A program made the translations under genes and the position numbers. Shown in pieces: positions 50,599 through 59,251 of a stretch of DNA of 64,000 nt (the stretch's first letter is position 1; every line of letters begins with the position of its first letter). Source of the stretch: Candidatus Woesearchaeota archaeon (GTDB taxonomy: Archaea; Nanobdellota; Nanobdellia; Woesearchaeales; GW2011-AR9); NCBI GenBank assembly GCA_945861715.1, contig CAMAVK010000002.1, positions 198,440-262,439 on the forward strand, given 5' to 3'. The notes beneath the pieces are model-generated. The model made no database searches and was not told the origin of the DNA. It saw only the letters and a program-made list of their open reading frames with translations.

Positions 50599-51432
50599 TT
50601 ATTGACTTGAATCAATATTATCTTGTGCCACGATGGCATAACTATCCATTACTAAACCCATTGTTGGGCCTAGTTTCATTTCTCGCATGGGTATACTTTT
50701 TGTGTATTTTCCAGTTCCCATATTTTTGGTTTTTTCAGATAGAGAGTAGGTGAATACACCTAGCCCGATTGGAATTTTTTCATATGTTGGAGATTGCAGC
50801 ATGTGTAGTCTTTTATCCATTCTGTGGTTTGGCTCACGGAGTATGTCTCCTTTTCGCGGGTTTACAGATAAGATGTTTTCAAGTGGTTGAAGCGGTGAGA
50901 CATATTGCTGTGGATATGTTGGTATTTCTTTGTATCGTGCGGTTTTGGTGTTTATTACTGTTTTTGTTAGTTTGTCGTTTTCCACATTTGTTTCTTGATC
51001 CGTTTTTATGTCCCATGCTATCACATCACTGTTAAGTTTTGTGTCTAGGTATGTTTGGGTGCTATTTGCGGTTATGATTAATCCTAGTGGAACGTGACGT
51101 GGCATATATGGTTCTTTTGGATTTAGCGGGATTTCCCCATTTATGGCTTGGATGTAGTCCCATGTCTCTCTGGGGTTTGCTAGGCGCAGTCCGTTGTATT
51201 TGTCTTGGTTGCCTTGTAGAAATGTGTTGAGTGCTGCGATTTGCTTGTAATTTTTGAATACTACTGGGTCGTTGCGTTCTGTTTGATTGATGCGTTGGCA
51301 TTCGTATATTGGGAAGAAGTTGTTTATTTCATCAAGAAGAGAAGGGACTTGAATTTGTTCGCTGTTTGGAAATGTGTTATTGATTCGAAGAAGGTTATAT
51401 CTCGTATTTCCAATGATGATACTTGTATCCAT
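50599..51432 (-). CDS. Protein of unknown function
   Basis: A 277-residue soluble protein, N/T/Q/P-rich in line with the minus-strand skew. It has the recurring pattern PxNPKEPYMPRHVPLGLIITAN and PTYEKIPIGLGVFTYSLSE that suggests beta-structure, but no motif I know. It converges with alkD (28 bases between) and diverges from the next minus-strand gene's end. Native composition. Confidence 0.5.
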   Translation of the reverse strand: MDTSIIIGNTRYNLLRINNTFPNSEQIQVPSLLDEINNFFPIYECQRINQTERNDPVVFKNYKQIAALNTFLQGNQDKYNGLRLANPRETWDYIQAINGEIPLNPKEPYMPRHVPLGLIITANSTQTYLDTKLNSDVIAWDIKTDQETNVENDKLTKTVINTKTARYKEIPTYPQQYVSPLQPLENILSVNPRKGDILREPNHRMDKRLHMLQSPTYEKIPIGLGVFTYSLSEKTKNMGTGKYTKSIPMREMKLGPTMGLVMDSYAIVAQDNIDSSQ

Positions 51433-51502
51433 TTGGTGTTAAGAATAAGGGTACTTTTTAAGAGTTCGGGGTGAAATACTTCACCGCATTGCAACTATCT
51501 TC

Positions 51503-51955
51503 TTATTCCATGAAGCTTTGCAGGGAGAGGTTGACGAGGTTTTCTTTGGCTTGTAATTCTCTGAATTGTGGGCTTAGGCGAAAGAATAATTTTGACTCTA
51601 TATATGAGCGTTGTAGTGGAATTCCTTTTTGTGCGAGCATGGTGAGGCATTCTGGGATACAGGGCGTTGGTAGATTTGTTCGCTTTGCAATTTCTTCAAA
51701 GGTTAGTGGAGCTTCTTGAGTATAGAGAACGAGAAATATTTGTCGCTCGAGTTTGTTGAGTGGAGCAATAATTTGTTTTTGTATTGGTTGACCGTGTGCA
51801 AGTTGCATTTGGTCCATGCGATCTTTTAGTTTGTCTAGTTTAGTTTCTACTTCGTGTACGTAGTCGAATATGGCTTGTATTTCAAGACTGTTATCGTTAA
51901 TTGCACTGAGGTGTTCTTCAAGTACATTTTTAATATCGTTGAGTTGCTGTTCCAT
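51503..51955 (-). CDS. Coiled-coil plus winged-helix protein
   Basis: A 150-residue protein with an N-terminal coiled coil (about 1-50, DNSLEIQAIFDYVHEVETKLDKLKDRMDQM) and a C-terminal winged-helix domain (about 65-125, LNKLERQIFLVLYTQEAPLTFEEIAKRTNLPTPCIPECLTML). It probably dimerises through the coil and binds DNA. It is preceded by a 240-base region with a possible promoter. I associate the layout with DPANN regulators. Confidence 0.65.
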   Translation of the reverse strand: MEQQLNDIKNVLEEHLSAINDNSLEIQAIFDYVHEVETKLDKLKDRMDQMQLAHGQPIQKQIIAPLNKLERQIFLVLYTQEAPLTFEEIAKRTNLPTPCIPECLTMLAQKGIPLQRSYIESKLFFRLSPQFRELQAKENLVNLSLQSFME

Positions 51956-52209
51956 AGTTTCACCTACTTGGATAATGTTTGTATTTTCAGAGTCTTGAAG
52001 TTCTCTTCAGGATTCAATGGCTGATACTTTTGATTCTCATGCAATTTGGTGCTTGTTGCATGTACACCCCAATAATAATTACATTGTTATGGTTTAAATA
52101 GATTTCGCAAAGTGAGTATGAGTACTTTTCTGTGACATGCATTTTTGTTATTATTTTGTAAAATATGTAATCAAAAAGATTATAAGGGGTTGAAATATTG
52201 TTTTTCTTT

Positions 52210-53205
52210 ATGGGTCTTTTTAGCTCGATAAAATCATTTCTTGGGATTGGTAGTTCATCTGTTGATGAGAAGGTGGTTGTAAATTCTTCTCATAGTGGAA
52301 ATCCGGTTGCCCAAAGTAAAAATTATGTTTTGTATGCAGAATCACTTTTGGAATATTCACTTAGAGCATCTAAGGAGTATCGGATTAGCTTTGATAGAAC
52401 AATAAAAAATGAGTATCGTACTCCGGTGTTACGTGCGTTAATTAAACGGTATCATGATTATGTCGTATTATCTTACTTAGGAACTCTGAAGAAAATGCGT
52501 AATCATTCTGGTCTTACAGGACTAAGGATGTATCATTCACTTCCTTCGGCAATTATTGAGGAAAATTATTTTAATTTGCAGTTAGCTAAACTTGGTGCTA
52601 TGTTAGACATTGAGAAAAACTTAGATGTTAAAGAGGTGGGCTTAATTGTTTATGAAGGGTTAAACCGAATTGACGCTAGCTGTGATAAATTGATGTCTGA
52701 ATGTTTACATATGCGACATGATGAAAGTCGTTTGGGTGAAGCAAAGCGGGTACAAGATATTGGGGTTATGATTAAGGTTAAACTTGCCAAACATGGTCGC
52801 GAGGCAGCGAGTTGGCAAATGGATTTTGAGAGAGTTACTACCCTTAATGTTCTTTCTAAAAGTTCTCGTCTTGAGGCGGCTATATCACTTACTGCTCGAG
52901 CCTATCAAGACTATAAAGAGTCACTTAGCACTGCGAAGTTAACTCAACCTGCAGTTTTGAGGGTGGTTGAATATTGTGATGAGTGTAATAGATCATTTGT
53001 GTCTTGGGTTGCAAATTATGCTCGCATGCGAAATAGTATGCAGCGAAGCCTTGCTACTACAGGTAAGTATACTCCAGATACGATTGCGGATTTTTCTGAT
53101 TTTTCTGCTCGATTTGTATCCGAATGTAAGGTTCGTGATTCTAAGTTGTCTTTGATGCTTGATGATTTGACGGTAAAAAGTTTGATTTCACGTAAAGCAG
53201 CGTAG
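52210..53205 (+). CDS. Helical protein of unknown function
   Basis: A 331-residue protein beginning MGLFSSIKSFLGIGSSS, an amphipathic start that can associate with membranes. The remainder is almost all helix with several H-R rich stretches (CLHMRHDESRLGEAKRVQ). No family recognised. The ATG at 52210 is preferred over an in-frame TTG at 52198. It is followed by an unknown gene on the same strand; native skew. Confidence 0.55.
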   Translation: MGLFSSIKSFLGIGSSSVDEKVVVNSSHSGNPVAQSKNYVLYAESLLEYSLRASKEYRISFDRTIKNEYRTPVLRALIKRYHDYVVLSYLGTLKKMRNHSGLTGLRMYHSLPSAIIEENYFNLQLAKLGAMLDIEKNLDVKEVGLIVYEGLNRIDASCDKLMSECLHMRHDESRLGEAKRVQDIGVMIKVKLAKHGREAASWQMDFERVTTLNVLSKSSRLEAAISLTARAYQDYKESLSTAKLTQPAVLRVVEYCDECNRSFVSWVANYARMRNSMQRSLATTGKYTPDTIADFSDFSARFVSECKVRDSKLSLMLDDLTVKSLISRKAA

Positions 53206-53306
53206 TGTTTCATTTTTGATTATTAACTTTATTGATTCAATTTTGGGCAGGATTTCGGGTTTTTTGTTTCTTAACCTTTATAAATGGGGTTGGGTGGTGT
53301 TTTGTT

Positions 53307-53753
53307 ATGGCTGTTACTTCGTTTCCTCGGATTGTTTCTATTGCTGAGAGAGGTTTGTTTTATGATTACATGCGTCAAACTCGTCATGCAGTTGAGTATG
53401 ATGTTATTTTACGAGGTGTAGCTCGAGATAATATGATGATTGTTTCTGATGAAATACGAGCTTTAGTCTTGGGTGGGGATACATATATCGGTCAAGGTCG
53501 TGAGCGTCTTCGGTTTGAACTTAAGGGAAATTCTTTAGAGGAATGTATTGATTATGAGGGGCGTGAACGTTTTTTAAGTGGTGCGGTTTCTATGATGAAG
53601 TGGGTGTCTCGTATGGGAAGTGCTCCTGCTGGGTTGTATTTTGATGCCAAGGGGTTGTCAACTGCGCTTACTATTCATGCACGGATGCCGATTTTACGAG
53701 TTGATCCTAGTTTGTTGCCTGCGACGGAGCGATATAGTTGTCCGTATCAGTGA
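53307..53753 (+). CDS. Protein of unknown function
   Basis: A 148-residue protein from the ATG of MAVTSFPRIVSIAERG; upstream in-frame codons back to 53232 would encode a hydrophobic leader but probably are not translated, since a T-rich promoter-like stretch is there. It has a VSDEIRALVLGGDTYIGQGRERLRFELKG segment of strands. No family recognised. Confidence 0.5.
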   Translation: MAVTSFPRIVSIAERGLFYDYMRQTRHAVEYDVILRGVARDNMMIVSDEIRALVLGGDTYIGQGRERLRFELKGNSLEECIDYEGRERFLSGAVSMMKWVSRMGSAPAGLYFDAKGLSTALTIHARMPILRVDPSLLPATERYSCPYQ

Positions 53754-53837
53754 GTGCGTTCAGTTTTTGATTATTAATTTTTGTACTTTTAGTTTTGAAG
53801 CGTAATAATTATAATGTATTCATTCTTTTCATGTGAT

Positions 53838-54461
53838 ATGTCGTTTTCATCGAAGCGAGAATTTGAACTAGTGCTCTCTAAAGTAGCTGATTTTACGAAA
53901 CCTCAAATGCGGCTTGAACAGTATGCAACTCCCGCGTCTATTGTGTCTTCGTGGTTATGGGGCATGGCAATGCGCGATGAGATTCAAGATAAGGTTGTGC
54001 TTGATGCAGGATGTGGTCCTGGGATTATTGGTCTTGGGTGTTTACTTCTTGGGGCTAAACGTGTATATTTTGTAGATTGCGATTCGGTTTGTGTTGAGCA
54101 ATCTCGAGCGCAGTATGCTGCACTTGCGTTGGAGTATGAGTTAGGCGAGGCTGAGTTTATTGTTGGTTCTATTACTCAATTTGAAGTTCTGGTTGATGTG
54201 GTAGTACAGAATCCGCCGTTTGGAACAAAGGTAAAACATGCGGATAAATTCTTTTTAGAGAAAGCGTTTGGTGTGTCTTCGTTGGTCTACAGTTTGCATA
54301 AATTTACGACATCATCATTTGTACTTGCGATTGCGCGTGATTATTCTTTTAATGCTGCGGTTATAGAACGTTTTTCATATCCTCTTCGAGCACAATTTGC
54401 GTTTCATAAAAAGAAGGTTGAGAAGATTGATGTTAGTCTATGGCGATTTGAGAAGATCTGA
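53838..54461 (+). CDS. METTL5-like N6-adenine methyltransferase
   Basis: A 207-residue Rossmann-fold methyltransferase. SAM-binding motif I is VLDAGCGPGIIGLGCLLLGAKRVYFVD (about 45-72); the catalytic motif IV is VVQNPPFGTKVKHAD (about 120-134), the NPPF + KHAD pattern being diagnostic of the METTL5/MJ0882-type group that makes m6A in small-subunit rRNA or related RNA. N-terminal EQYATPASIVS is also conserved. Start at the ATG of MSFSSKREFE; an ATG eight codons earlier is possible. Confidence 0.88.
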   Translation: MSFSSKREFELVLSKVADFTKPQMRLEQYATPASIVSSWLWGMAMRDEIQDKVVLDAGCGPGIIGLGCLLLGAKRVYFVDCDSVCVEQSRAQYAALALEYELGEAEFIVGSITQFEVLVDVVVQNPPFGTKVKHADKFFLEKAFGVSSLVYSLHKFTTSSFVLAIARDYSFNAAVIERFSYPLRAQFAFHKKKVEKIDVSLWRFEKI

Positions 54462-54522
54462 ACTTGTGAAATTTGAGAAAAAACTGAATAGGATAAGAAG
54501 TTATGTTGATTTTGGTTTGTTA

Positions 54523-54972
54523 TTAGTTTAATAATCTGTCTAATGCGATGTCTGCGTCAATGTTTCTTTGCATGTTAGCTATTGCTTGGTCTGCGAGATT
54601 TTGGATTTCTGGGGAGGTGTTTGTGTATGGTGTTTTTGCTTGGATAATTTCGTAGAGAGTGTTTGTGTTTGTTGTTGGTAGATTTGTGTCTAATAGAAAT
54701 CGTTCGAGACGCCATTGTGTAAGATAGGGGTATTGTAGTGTGTTTGGGTGAGGATGTTGTAGACTATTATCTTTCCAAATTTCTAAGGAGTTACGAATAC
54801 CTATTTCTACTTCCAGATATGGTTTTGTATCGGAGAAGGTTGTTTGTAATCTTGGTGGTGTTGTTATTGAATCGTATGGATACAGAATTCTTTTCGCTGC
54901 AGACCATTCTGCGAAGTGGTGAATTGAGGTGAGTTCGACTGGTTCTGGTATGGTTGAAGTGGATTTTGCCAT
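54523..54972 (-). CDS. Protein of unknown function
   Basis: A 149-residue soluble, mostly helical protein, N/T/P/Q-rich in keeping with the minus-strand bias. It contains SIHHFAEWSAAKRILYPYD and ends NIDADIALDRLLN. No family recognised. It lies directly downstream of tRNA-Tyr on the same strand. Confidence 0.5.
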   Translation of the reverse strand: MAKSTSTIPEPVELTSIHHFAEWSAAKRILYPYDSITTPPRLQTTFSDTKPYLEVEIGIRNSLEIWKDNSLQHPHPNTLQYPYLTQWRLERFLLDTNLPTTNTNTLYEIIQAKTPYTNTSPEIQNLADQAIANMQRNIDADIALDRLLN

Positions 54973-55007
54973 GTTGAATTTGTGTGTTTAGTCAGAAAAT
55001 AAAAGAG

Positions 55008-55167
55008 TCCCCTCTCCCGGAAAGTCAAGTATCGTTCAGTTTTTTAGACGATAGTTTTTGAACCGGGGATCACTCGGTATCGGCTGATCGTGTTTCATCC
55101 AAGCATCCTAGATGCCAATCGCACAATATGCTACAGCCGAGGGTTCTAGCCGCTAAACTAAGAGGGG
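55008..55167 (-). tRNA. tRNA-Tyr(GUA) with two introns, one in the T loop
   Basis: Mature 73-nt tRNA: acceptor CCCCTCT/AGAGGGG (C1-G72 as in archaeal Tyr), D arm GTTT/GAAC, anticodon stem CTCGG/CCGAG, loop CTGTAGA, T arm CCCGG-TTCAAAT-CCGGG, discriminator A. Intron 1 (52 nt, 55079-55130) is at 37/38, with bulges AGC and ATA. Intron 2 (35 nt, 55022-55056) interrupts the T loop between A59 and T60: bulges AAA and TTT, inner stem TATCGT/ACGATA; excision restores TTCAAAT. The central helices each have one mismatch. A T-loop intron is non-canonical. Confidence 0.87.
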
Positions 55168-55337
55168 GCTATAGTTTAGGTTTCGTGAGTAATTTATAAA
55201 GCTTTTTCTTGTTTATGAATTGTAGGTGTTATCAGAGGTGGTTTTGGTGGTGGATATGGTGATGTAGTACTTATTATAGGTTGATTTAAGGCTATTTTTA
55301 GGAAATGTTTTTAATAGGAATTGTATTTCTTTATGAT

Positions 55338-55628
55338 ATGGGATTTATTCGAAGAGTTATTGTGAGTTTTATTGCACTAATTGTTATCATTGTCGTTTTG
55401 GTTGTATTGTTTAATTTGTTTATTATTGCGATTATTGGCGGTATTTTGATTGCGATTGTTGCAATTATTGTTGGCTTGTTTAAGCGAATGCAGCGAACGA
55501 AGTTTGAGAAGACAATGAAGGAGTCGGCAGCTGAGCGAAAAGCGGCATCGGTTAAGAAAGTGGTGGATGTAGAGTATAAAGTGAAGGATAAAGCTAAAGA
55601 GAAAGTTACTGTTGATAGTAAGGAGTAA
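55338..55628 (+). CDS. Small membrane protein with basic tail
   Basis: A 96-residue protein from the ATG of MGFIRRVIVSF (an upstream ATG at 55305 is possible). Two hydrophobic segments (about 6-26 and 28-45) are followed by a highly charged Lys/Glu/Ala-rich tail (KKVVDVEYKVKDKAKEKV). No motif known. It precedes tpiA by 80 bases on the same strand. Confidence 0.55.
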   Translation: MGFIRRVIVSFIALIVIIVVLVVLFNLFIIAIIGGILIAIVAIIVGLFKRMQRTKFEKTMKESAAERKAASVKKVVDVEYKVKDKAKEKVTVDSKE

Positions 55629-55711
55629 GTATTTTTACTTGTAGGTTGTTTATTTGCTTTTGTTTTTAGTTTGCGTGGAGTATGATGTTTGGGGTGGTTG
55701 ATGTGGGATTT

Positions 55712-56341
55712 ATGCTGTTTGTGAATTGTAAGCAATACGATTTGGTAATGGGTTCTAAGGGGGTTTCTTTTGCTCGAAGTTTAGCTTCGGAAAAATCAGT
55801 TATTGTTATTCCTAGTCTTCCAATGCTTTCTTCTGTTGCTAATGTGTTGCCTGGTCGCGTTTGTGCTCCGCATGCTGATGCGGTTGTAGCGGGTGCGTTT
55901 ACTGGGTACGTGTCTCCAGTTGAGTTGAAGAAGTTGGGTGTGGGATATGTTTTGTTGAATCATAGTGAACACAGGTTGCCTTATTTTGTTCTGAAAGAAA
56001 CGGTAGCTCTTTGTTTGAAGCAGAAATTGAAAGTAATTATTTGCGCGCAAACGATGGGGGAGATTATTCGGTATGTTTCTCTGAATCCATATGCTGTGGC
56101 ATTTGAACCTCATGAACTCATTGGAAAAAATGTGTCGGTCATTGAGAAATATCCGCATATGATTCAATGTATTGTTGCTGTATCACGACGAACTGGTGTT
56201 AAGATGTTTGTTGGTGCGGGTATACATTCTGTGTCTGATGTTACTGGTGCTCGGATGCTTGGGTGTGATGGTGTGTTATTAAGTCATATTGTTGTTGGTG
56301 CACGAAATCCGAAGAAGGTTGTTAAGGAGTTACTTGGATAG
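55712..56341 (+). CDS. tpiA: Triosephosphate isomerase, archaeal type
   Basis: A 209-residue glycolytic/gluconeogenic enzyme interconverting DHAP and G3P. Substrate Asn/Lys are in VNCKQY (about 5), catalytic His in LLNHSEHRLP (about 83), catalytic Glu in AFEPHELIG (about 130), and phosphate-loop GAGIHS (about 171) plus LGCDGVLLSHIVV. It is the short archaeal form. The start is placed at MLFVNCKQY; an ATG ten codons earlier is in frame. It is the only carbohydrate-pathway enzyme in the window. Confidence 0.93.
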   Translation: MLFVNCKQYDLVMGSKGVSFARSLASEKSVIVIPSLPMLSSVANVLPGRVCAPHADAVVAGAFTGYVSPVELKKLGVGYVLLNHSEHRLPYFVLKETVALCLKQKLKVIICAQTMGEIIRYVSLNPYAVAFEPHELIGKNVSVIEKYPHMIQCIVAVSRRTGVKMFVGAGIHSVSDVTGARMLGCDGVLLSHIVVGARNPKKVVKELLG

Positions 56342-56376
56342 TAGAAAGTCTGTTTTTTTAATTAAAATTGTTTTTT

Positions 56377-56949
56377 TTATTTTATTTGGATAGTGAAGGG
56401 TTGCGTTCTACCGTATGGTTGGTCTTGGATGTCAGTTACTTTAGTTTTGAATACATATTCTCCTTTAGGAGCGTTTTTTGGGATTGCAATATTAATTCCT
56501 TCTTTGGTATATTCTCCACTTTGCATTGTAATTAGTTGGTCGTTGTAAAGAGGCCAGTCTGATGGGGTCATTTCTATTCCTTCCATTTCTTTGTCGTCAA
56601 TGGTGTACATTGTTCCACCGGGAGTAGTCATGCGGTCGAAGGTAACTTGAATGGTGAATGTTTGCTCCATATCTAAGGTGTTTCGGATTCCTAAACCAAA
56701 GAGTAGATTTCCTCCTGCTTCGCCAATTTTTGTTTGAATTGGCATTGCGGTTTGACGTCCTTCATCGATTAAAATACGTTCAATTTCTTGCTGTGTTTGG
56801 CCATCTAGATCTGTTTGAATATCGGTTGCACTGCCAATAAATTTGTAGAGGAGGGTTACTCCGCTACCTACTATTACTAATGAGAGGATGATTACAACCA
56901 TCATGTTGATGGATAGCTCGATTGCTCCTTTTTGATTGAGATGTTTCAT
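56377..56949 (-). CDS. Pilin/archaellin-like secreted protein
   Basis: A 190-residue protein with a class III-type (type IV pilin) N-terminus: KGAIELSINMMVVIILSLVIVGSG, where a short basic leader precedes a hydrophobic stalk helix, as in archaellin/pilin precursors cut by FlaK/PibD-type peptidase. The rest is an extracellular beta-rich domain (TFTIQVTFDRM, KGEYVFKTKVTDIQ). A related gene is at 59252-59848. It could be a structural pilin or a stalk-anchored surface protein. Confidence 0.7.
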   Translation of the reverse strand: MKHLNQKGAIELSINMMVVIILSLVIVGSGVTLLYKFIGSATDIQTDLDGQTQQEIERILIDEGRQTAMPIQTKIGEAGGNLLFGLGIRNTLDMEQTFTIQVTFDRMTTPGGTMYTIDDKEMEGIEMTPSDWPLYNDQLITMQSGEYTKEGINIAIPKNAPKGEYVFKTKVTDIQDQPYGRTQPFTIQIK

Positions 56950-57041
56950 GGTTTGGATGTTTTTTATTTTTTAGCATGTTTCTGGTCTAAACTAGATTTA
57001 GGGTCATAATGTTTATAAACTTCTAGTACTATTTTTGGGTT

Positions 57042-58838
57042 ATGAAAACGACCTCTTTTCCTCAAAATCTTGCTTTTATTTCAGCTCTTGCTGCAATGTC
57101 TTGTAGTGGGTCTGGCTCATCGGGTAAGCCTGGTTGTAAAACTGATGGAGATTGTCCGGGTGAGGAGGTCTGTGTCTCTGGTACGTGTTCTGGTGGTGAG
57201 GCTGAAGGTCCTTCTCAACTTGAACAATTGGTATTTGAGGAAGGAGTGACGGATTCTGCTGGACGCGTTATGCTTGGTGATATTGCTGTTCGTGTTGTTC
57301 ACAAAAATGCTGGTGTTTCTAATGTGCGTGTTGTTTCTTATTTTAATGGTCTGCGGTCTGATGTTATTGCGATTCCGGATTCTTCGTATGTTGCAAATAT
57401 GGTGACGGTTCCGGTTGAAGTGTCAGAGAGTAACGCGAGTTCTGCTTTGATAATGCAGCAGAATTCTGAGTTTGAGATGTTGCTACAAGCTGTGCGGGCT
57501 GAAACAGTTATTAGTCTTGAGACGATTGAGGAACTGGGCAATACGTATACTGCTCTGAAAGATGCTCGGCAGGGTACTGTTCTTCGTGATTCTCGCTATA
57601 CTGTAAAAGTATGTATGACGCGTGCTGAAGTAGAGCATTCGATTGTGGCTGTGCCAAATGCGATTCTTGATTTTGCTGGTTTAGGAGAACGTGTGGGTAC
57701 GTTTGCTGGTTATTTTTCTAGTTTTAAGGGTATGATGTTTGAAGCTATGGTTCCTCAGTTTGGAGAGTATGGTGATGTTGAGGGGTATGTTGTGTCTCTT
57801 CCTCAAGTTGCGGTGGCGTTTGATGCTCCAGAATTTATATCAGATCCTGTGACGAAGGTGTTGTATGGTGGCTCGATTAGTTTTCTTGGATCGCAAATAG
57901 AGAGAGCGGGTGTGTGGAGTATTGTTGGAAGTTGTTCACCGGGGGATAATTCGGATTGTTCTTATACTGCTGGTAAAGTGTGTGGCGGTGTAAATAATTC
58001 TATTGTATTTGAGCGAGATGCATGTGGGACTCAATATGAGCTGAGTCGCTGTGGGTTTGAAGAGATTTGTTCGTCTGGCAGATGTCGAAGTGTAGATGAT
58101 GAGGGAGTTCCTGAGTGTGCACGAGATAGTACTATTCGGGATTTGTATTGTGCTTCGTCCCAAGTGATTGGAACGAATGCGTGTGGCGAATCTGTTCATG
58201 TTGATGATTGTTATGAACGGCGTGATGCTCAGGATCATCGTATGGTATGTCGCGATGGTCACTGTGTAGATCGAGCAGGTACTGTATGTTCTGTTCAGGG
58301 TCGAAGTTGTATTGATGATCGTGTTGTTGAAACGGATTCTTGTGGTAATTCTCGAGATATTGAAGTGTGTGATACTTCAAGGAATTTGTATTGTGTAAAC
58401 GGTGCTTGTTCTGAACGGGCAGTTGAAGTTTTAAATGGTCAAGATGATGATGGTGATGGGCAAATTGATGAAGGTCTAGTTGGAACTGGGGATCTTCAAG
58501 TTACGTTGTTTTGGGGAGGTGTTCCTGATTTAGATTTGAAGGTACGTTCTCCAGATGGATGTGATATTTCGTTTCGAGATAGGGAATGTGGCCAGGGTGT
58601 GTTAGATCGCGATGCACGTTCTAATTGTGATGTTGATGCACTTACACCACCTGAAAATATTCTATTTAACACTCCTGTATCAGGGCAGTATATTATTACT
58701 GTTGATCATTACAAGAGTTGTGGAAATGATGGAATTATTCCATTTAGAGTAGGTCTTGCAATGGGTGGTCAAGTGAGTATGTTTAATGGACAAGTGGGAC
58801 CTAATCAGATGGTAGAAGTGATAAGGTTTAATTATTAG
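57042..58838 (+). CDS. Large Cys-rich surface protein with bacterial-style modules
   Basis: A 598-residue exported protein. The N-terminus has a lipoprotein-like sequence (LAAMSCSGSGSSG). CKTDGDCPGEEVCVSGTC (about 32-49) and later CDTSRNLYCVNGACSER are Cys-rich units of the kind found in Myxobacterial surface proteins. DDDGDGQIDEG (about 467) is the Ca-binding hinge seen in the same proteins. The last 100 residues (DLQVTLFWGGVPDLDLKVRSPDG ... TVDHYKSCG) match a DUF2135/YfaP-like beta domain. It is likely of bacterial origin but has native skew. Possibly an adhesin. Confidence 0.7.
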   Translation: MKTTSFPQNLAFISALAAMSCSGSGSSGKPGCKTDGDCPGEEVCVSGTCSGGEAEGPSQLEQLVFEEGVTDSAGRVMLGDIAVRVVHKNAGVSNVRVVSYFNGLRSDVIAIPDSSYVANMVTVPVEVSESNASSALIMQQNSEFEMLLQAVRAETVISLETIEELGNTYTALKDARQGTVLRDSRYTVKVCMTRAEVEHSIVAVPNAILDFAGLGERVGTFAGYFSSFKGMMFEAMVPQFGEYGDVEGYVVSLPQVAVAFDAPEFISDPVTKVLYGGSISFLGSQIERAGVWSIVGSCSPGDNSDCSYTAGKVCGGVNNSIVFERDACGTQYELSRCGFEEICSSGRCRSVDDEGVPECARDSTIRDLYCASSQVIGTNACGESVHVDDCYERRDAQDHRMVCRDGHCVDRAGTVCSVQGRSCIDDRVVETDSCGNSRDIEVCDTSRNLYCVNGACSERAVEVLNGQDDDGDGQIDEGLVGTGDLQVTLFWGGVPDLDLKVRSPDGCDISFRDRECGQGVLDRDARSNCDVDALTPPENILFNTPVSGQYIITVDHYKSCGNDGIIPFRVGLAMGGQVSMFNGQVGPNQMVEVIRFNY

Positions 58839-58936
58839 AATTTGTTTCTTTTTTAGTTTTTGCTTCTGTGGGATGTTTTGAATTTTTTTAAGAATTTGAA
58901 TAAAAGGTTAAATAAAAAATATAGTTAATGTTATAT

Positions 58937-59197
58937 TTATTTCCAGATTTCGTATTCCTTTACAATTAATAGTAGGAAGATGATTAAGAGTACTCCGCCT
59001 GCTATCATGTACCATAATCCAGATGTGATGCTTGCGTCTGTTAAGGATTTATACATTCCCCAACCCATTACGATGAAGCCTAACCAGAGGAATTTATCAA
59101 GGACTAATTTCATTATTTCAAATTCTTGATCTTCGGTGAGTTTTCGTTTATCGGTTTTTCCAAAGGATGCGAATCGTTGTTTTTGTTTTGTTGCCAT
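58937..59197 (-). CDS. Small membrane protein
   Basis: An 86-residue protein with two hydrophobic segments (about 33-50 and 60-78) and a basic N-terminus MATKQKQRFASFGKTDKRK, so both ends are probably cytoplasmic. It is followed by nothing on the same strand for a long distance. No function; such short proteins are common in Woesearchaeota. Confidence 0.6.
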   Translation of the reverse strand: MATKQKQRFASFGKTDKRKLTEDQEFEIMKLVLDKFLWLGFIVMGWGMYKSLTDASITSGLWYMIAGGVLLIIFLLLIVKEYEIWK

Positions 59198-59251
59198 GAG
59201 TTTTACCTTTTTTGATTTTATGGATCGTTGTTTGATTTGACGTTATTTTAT

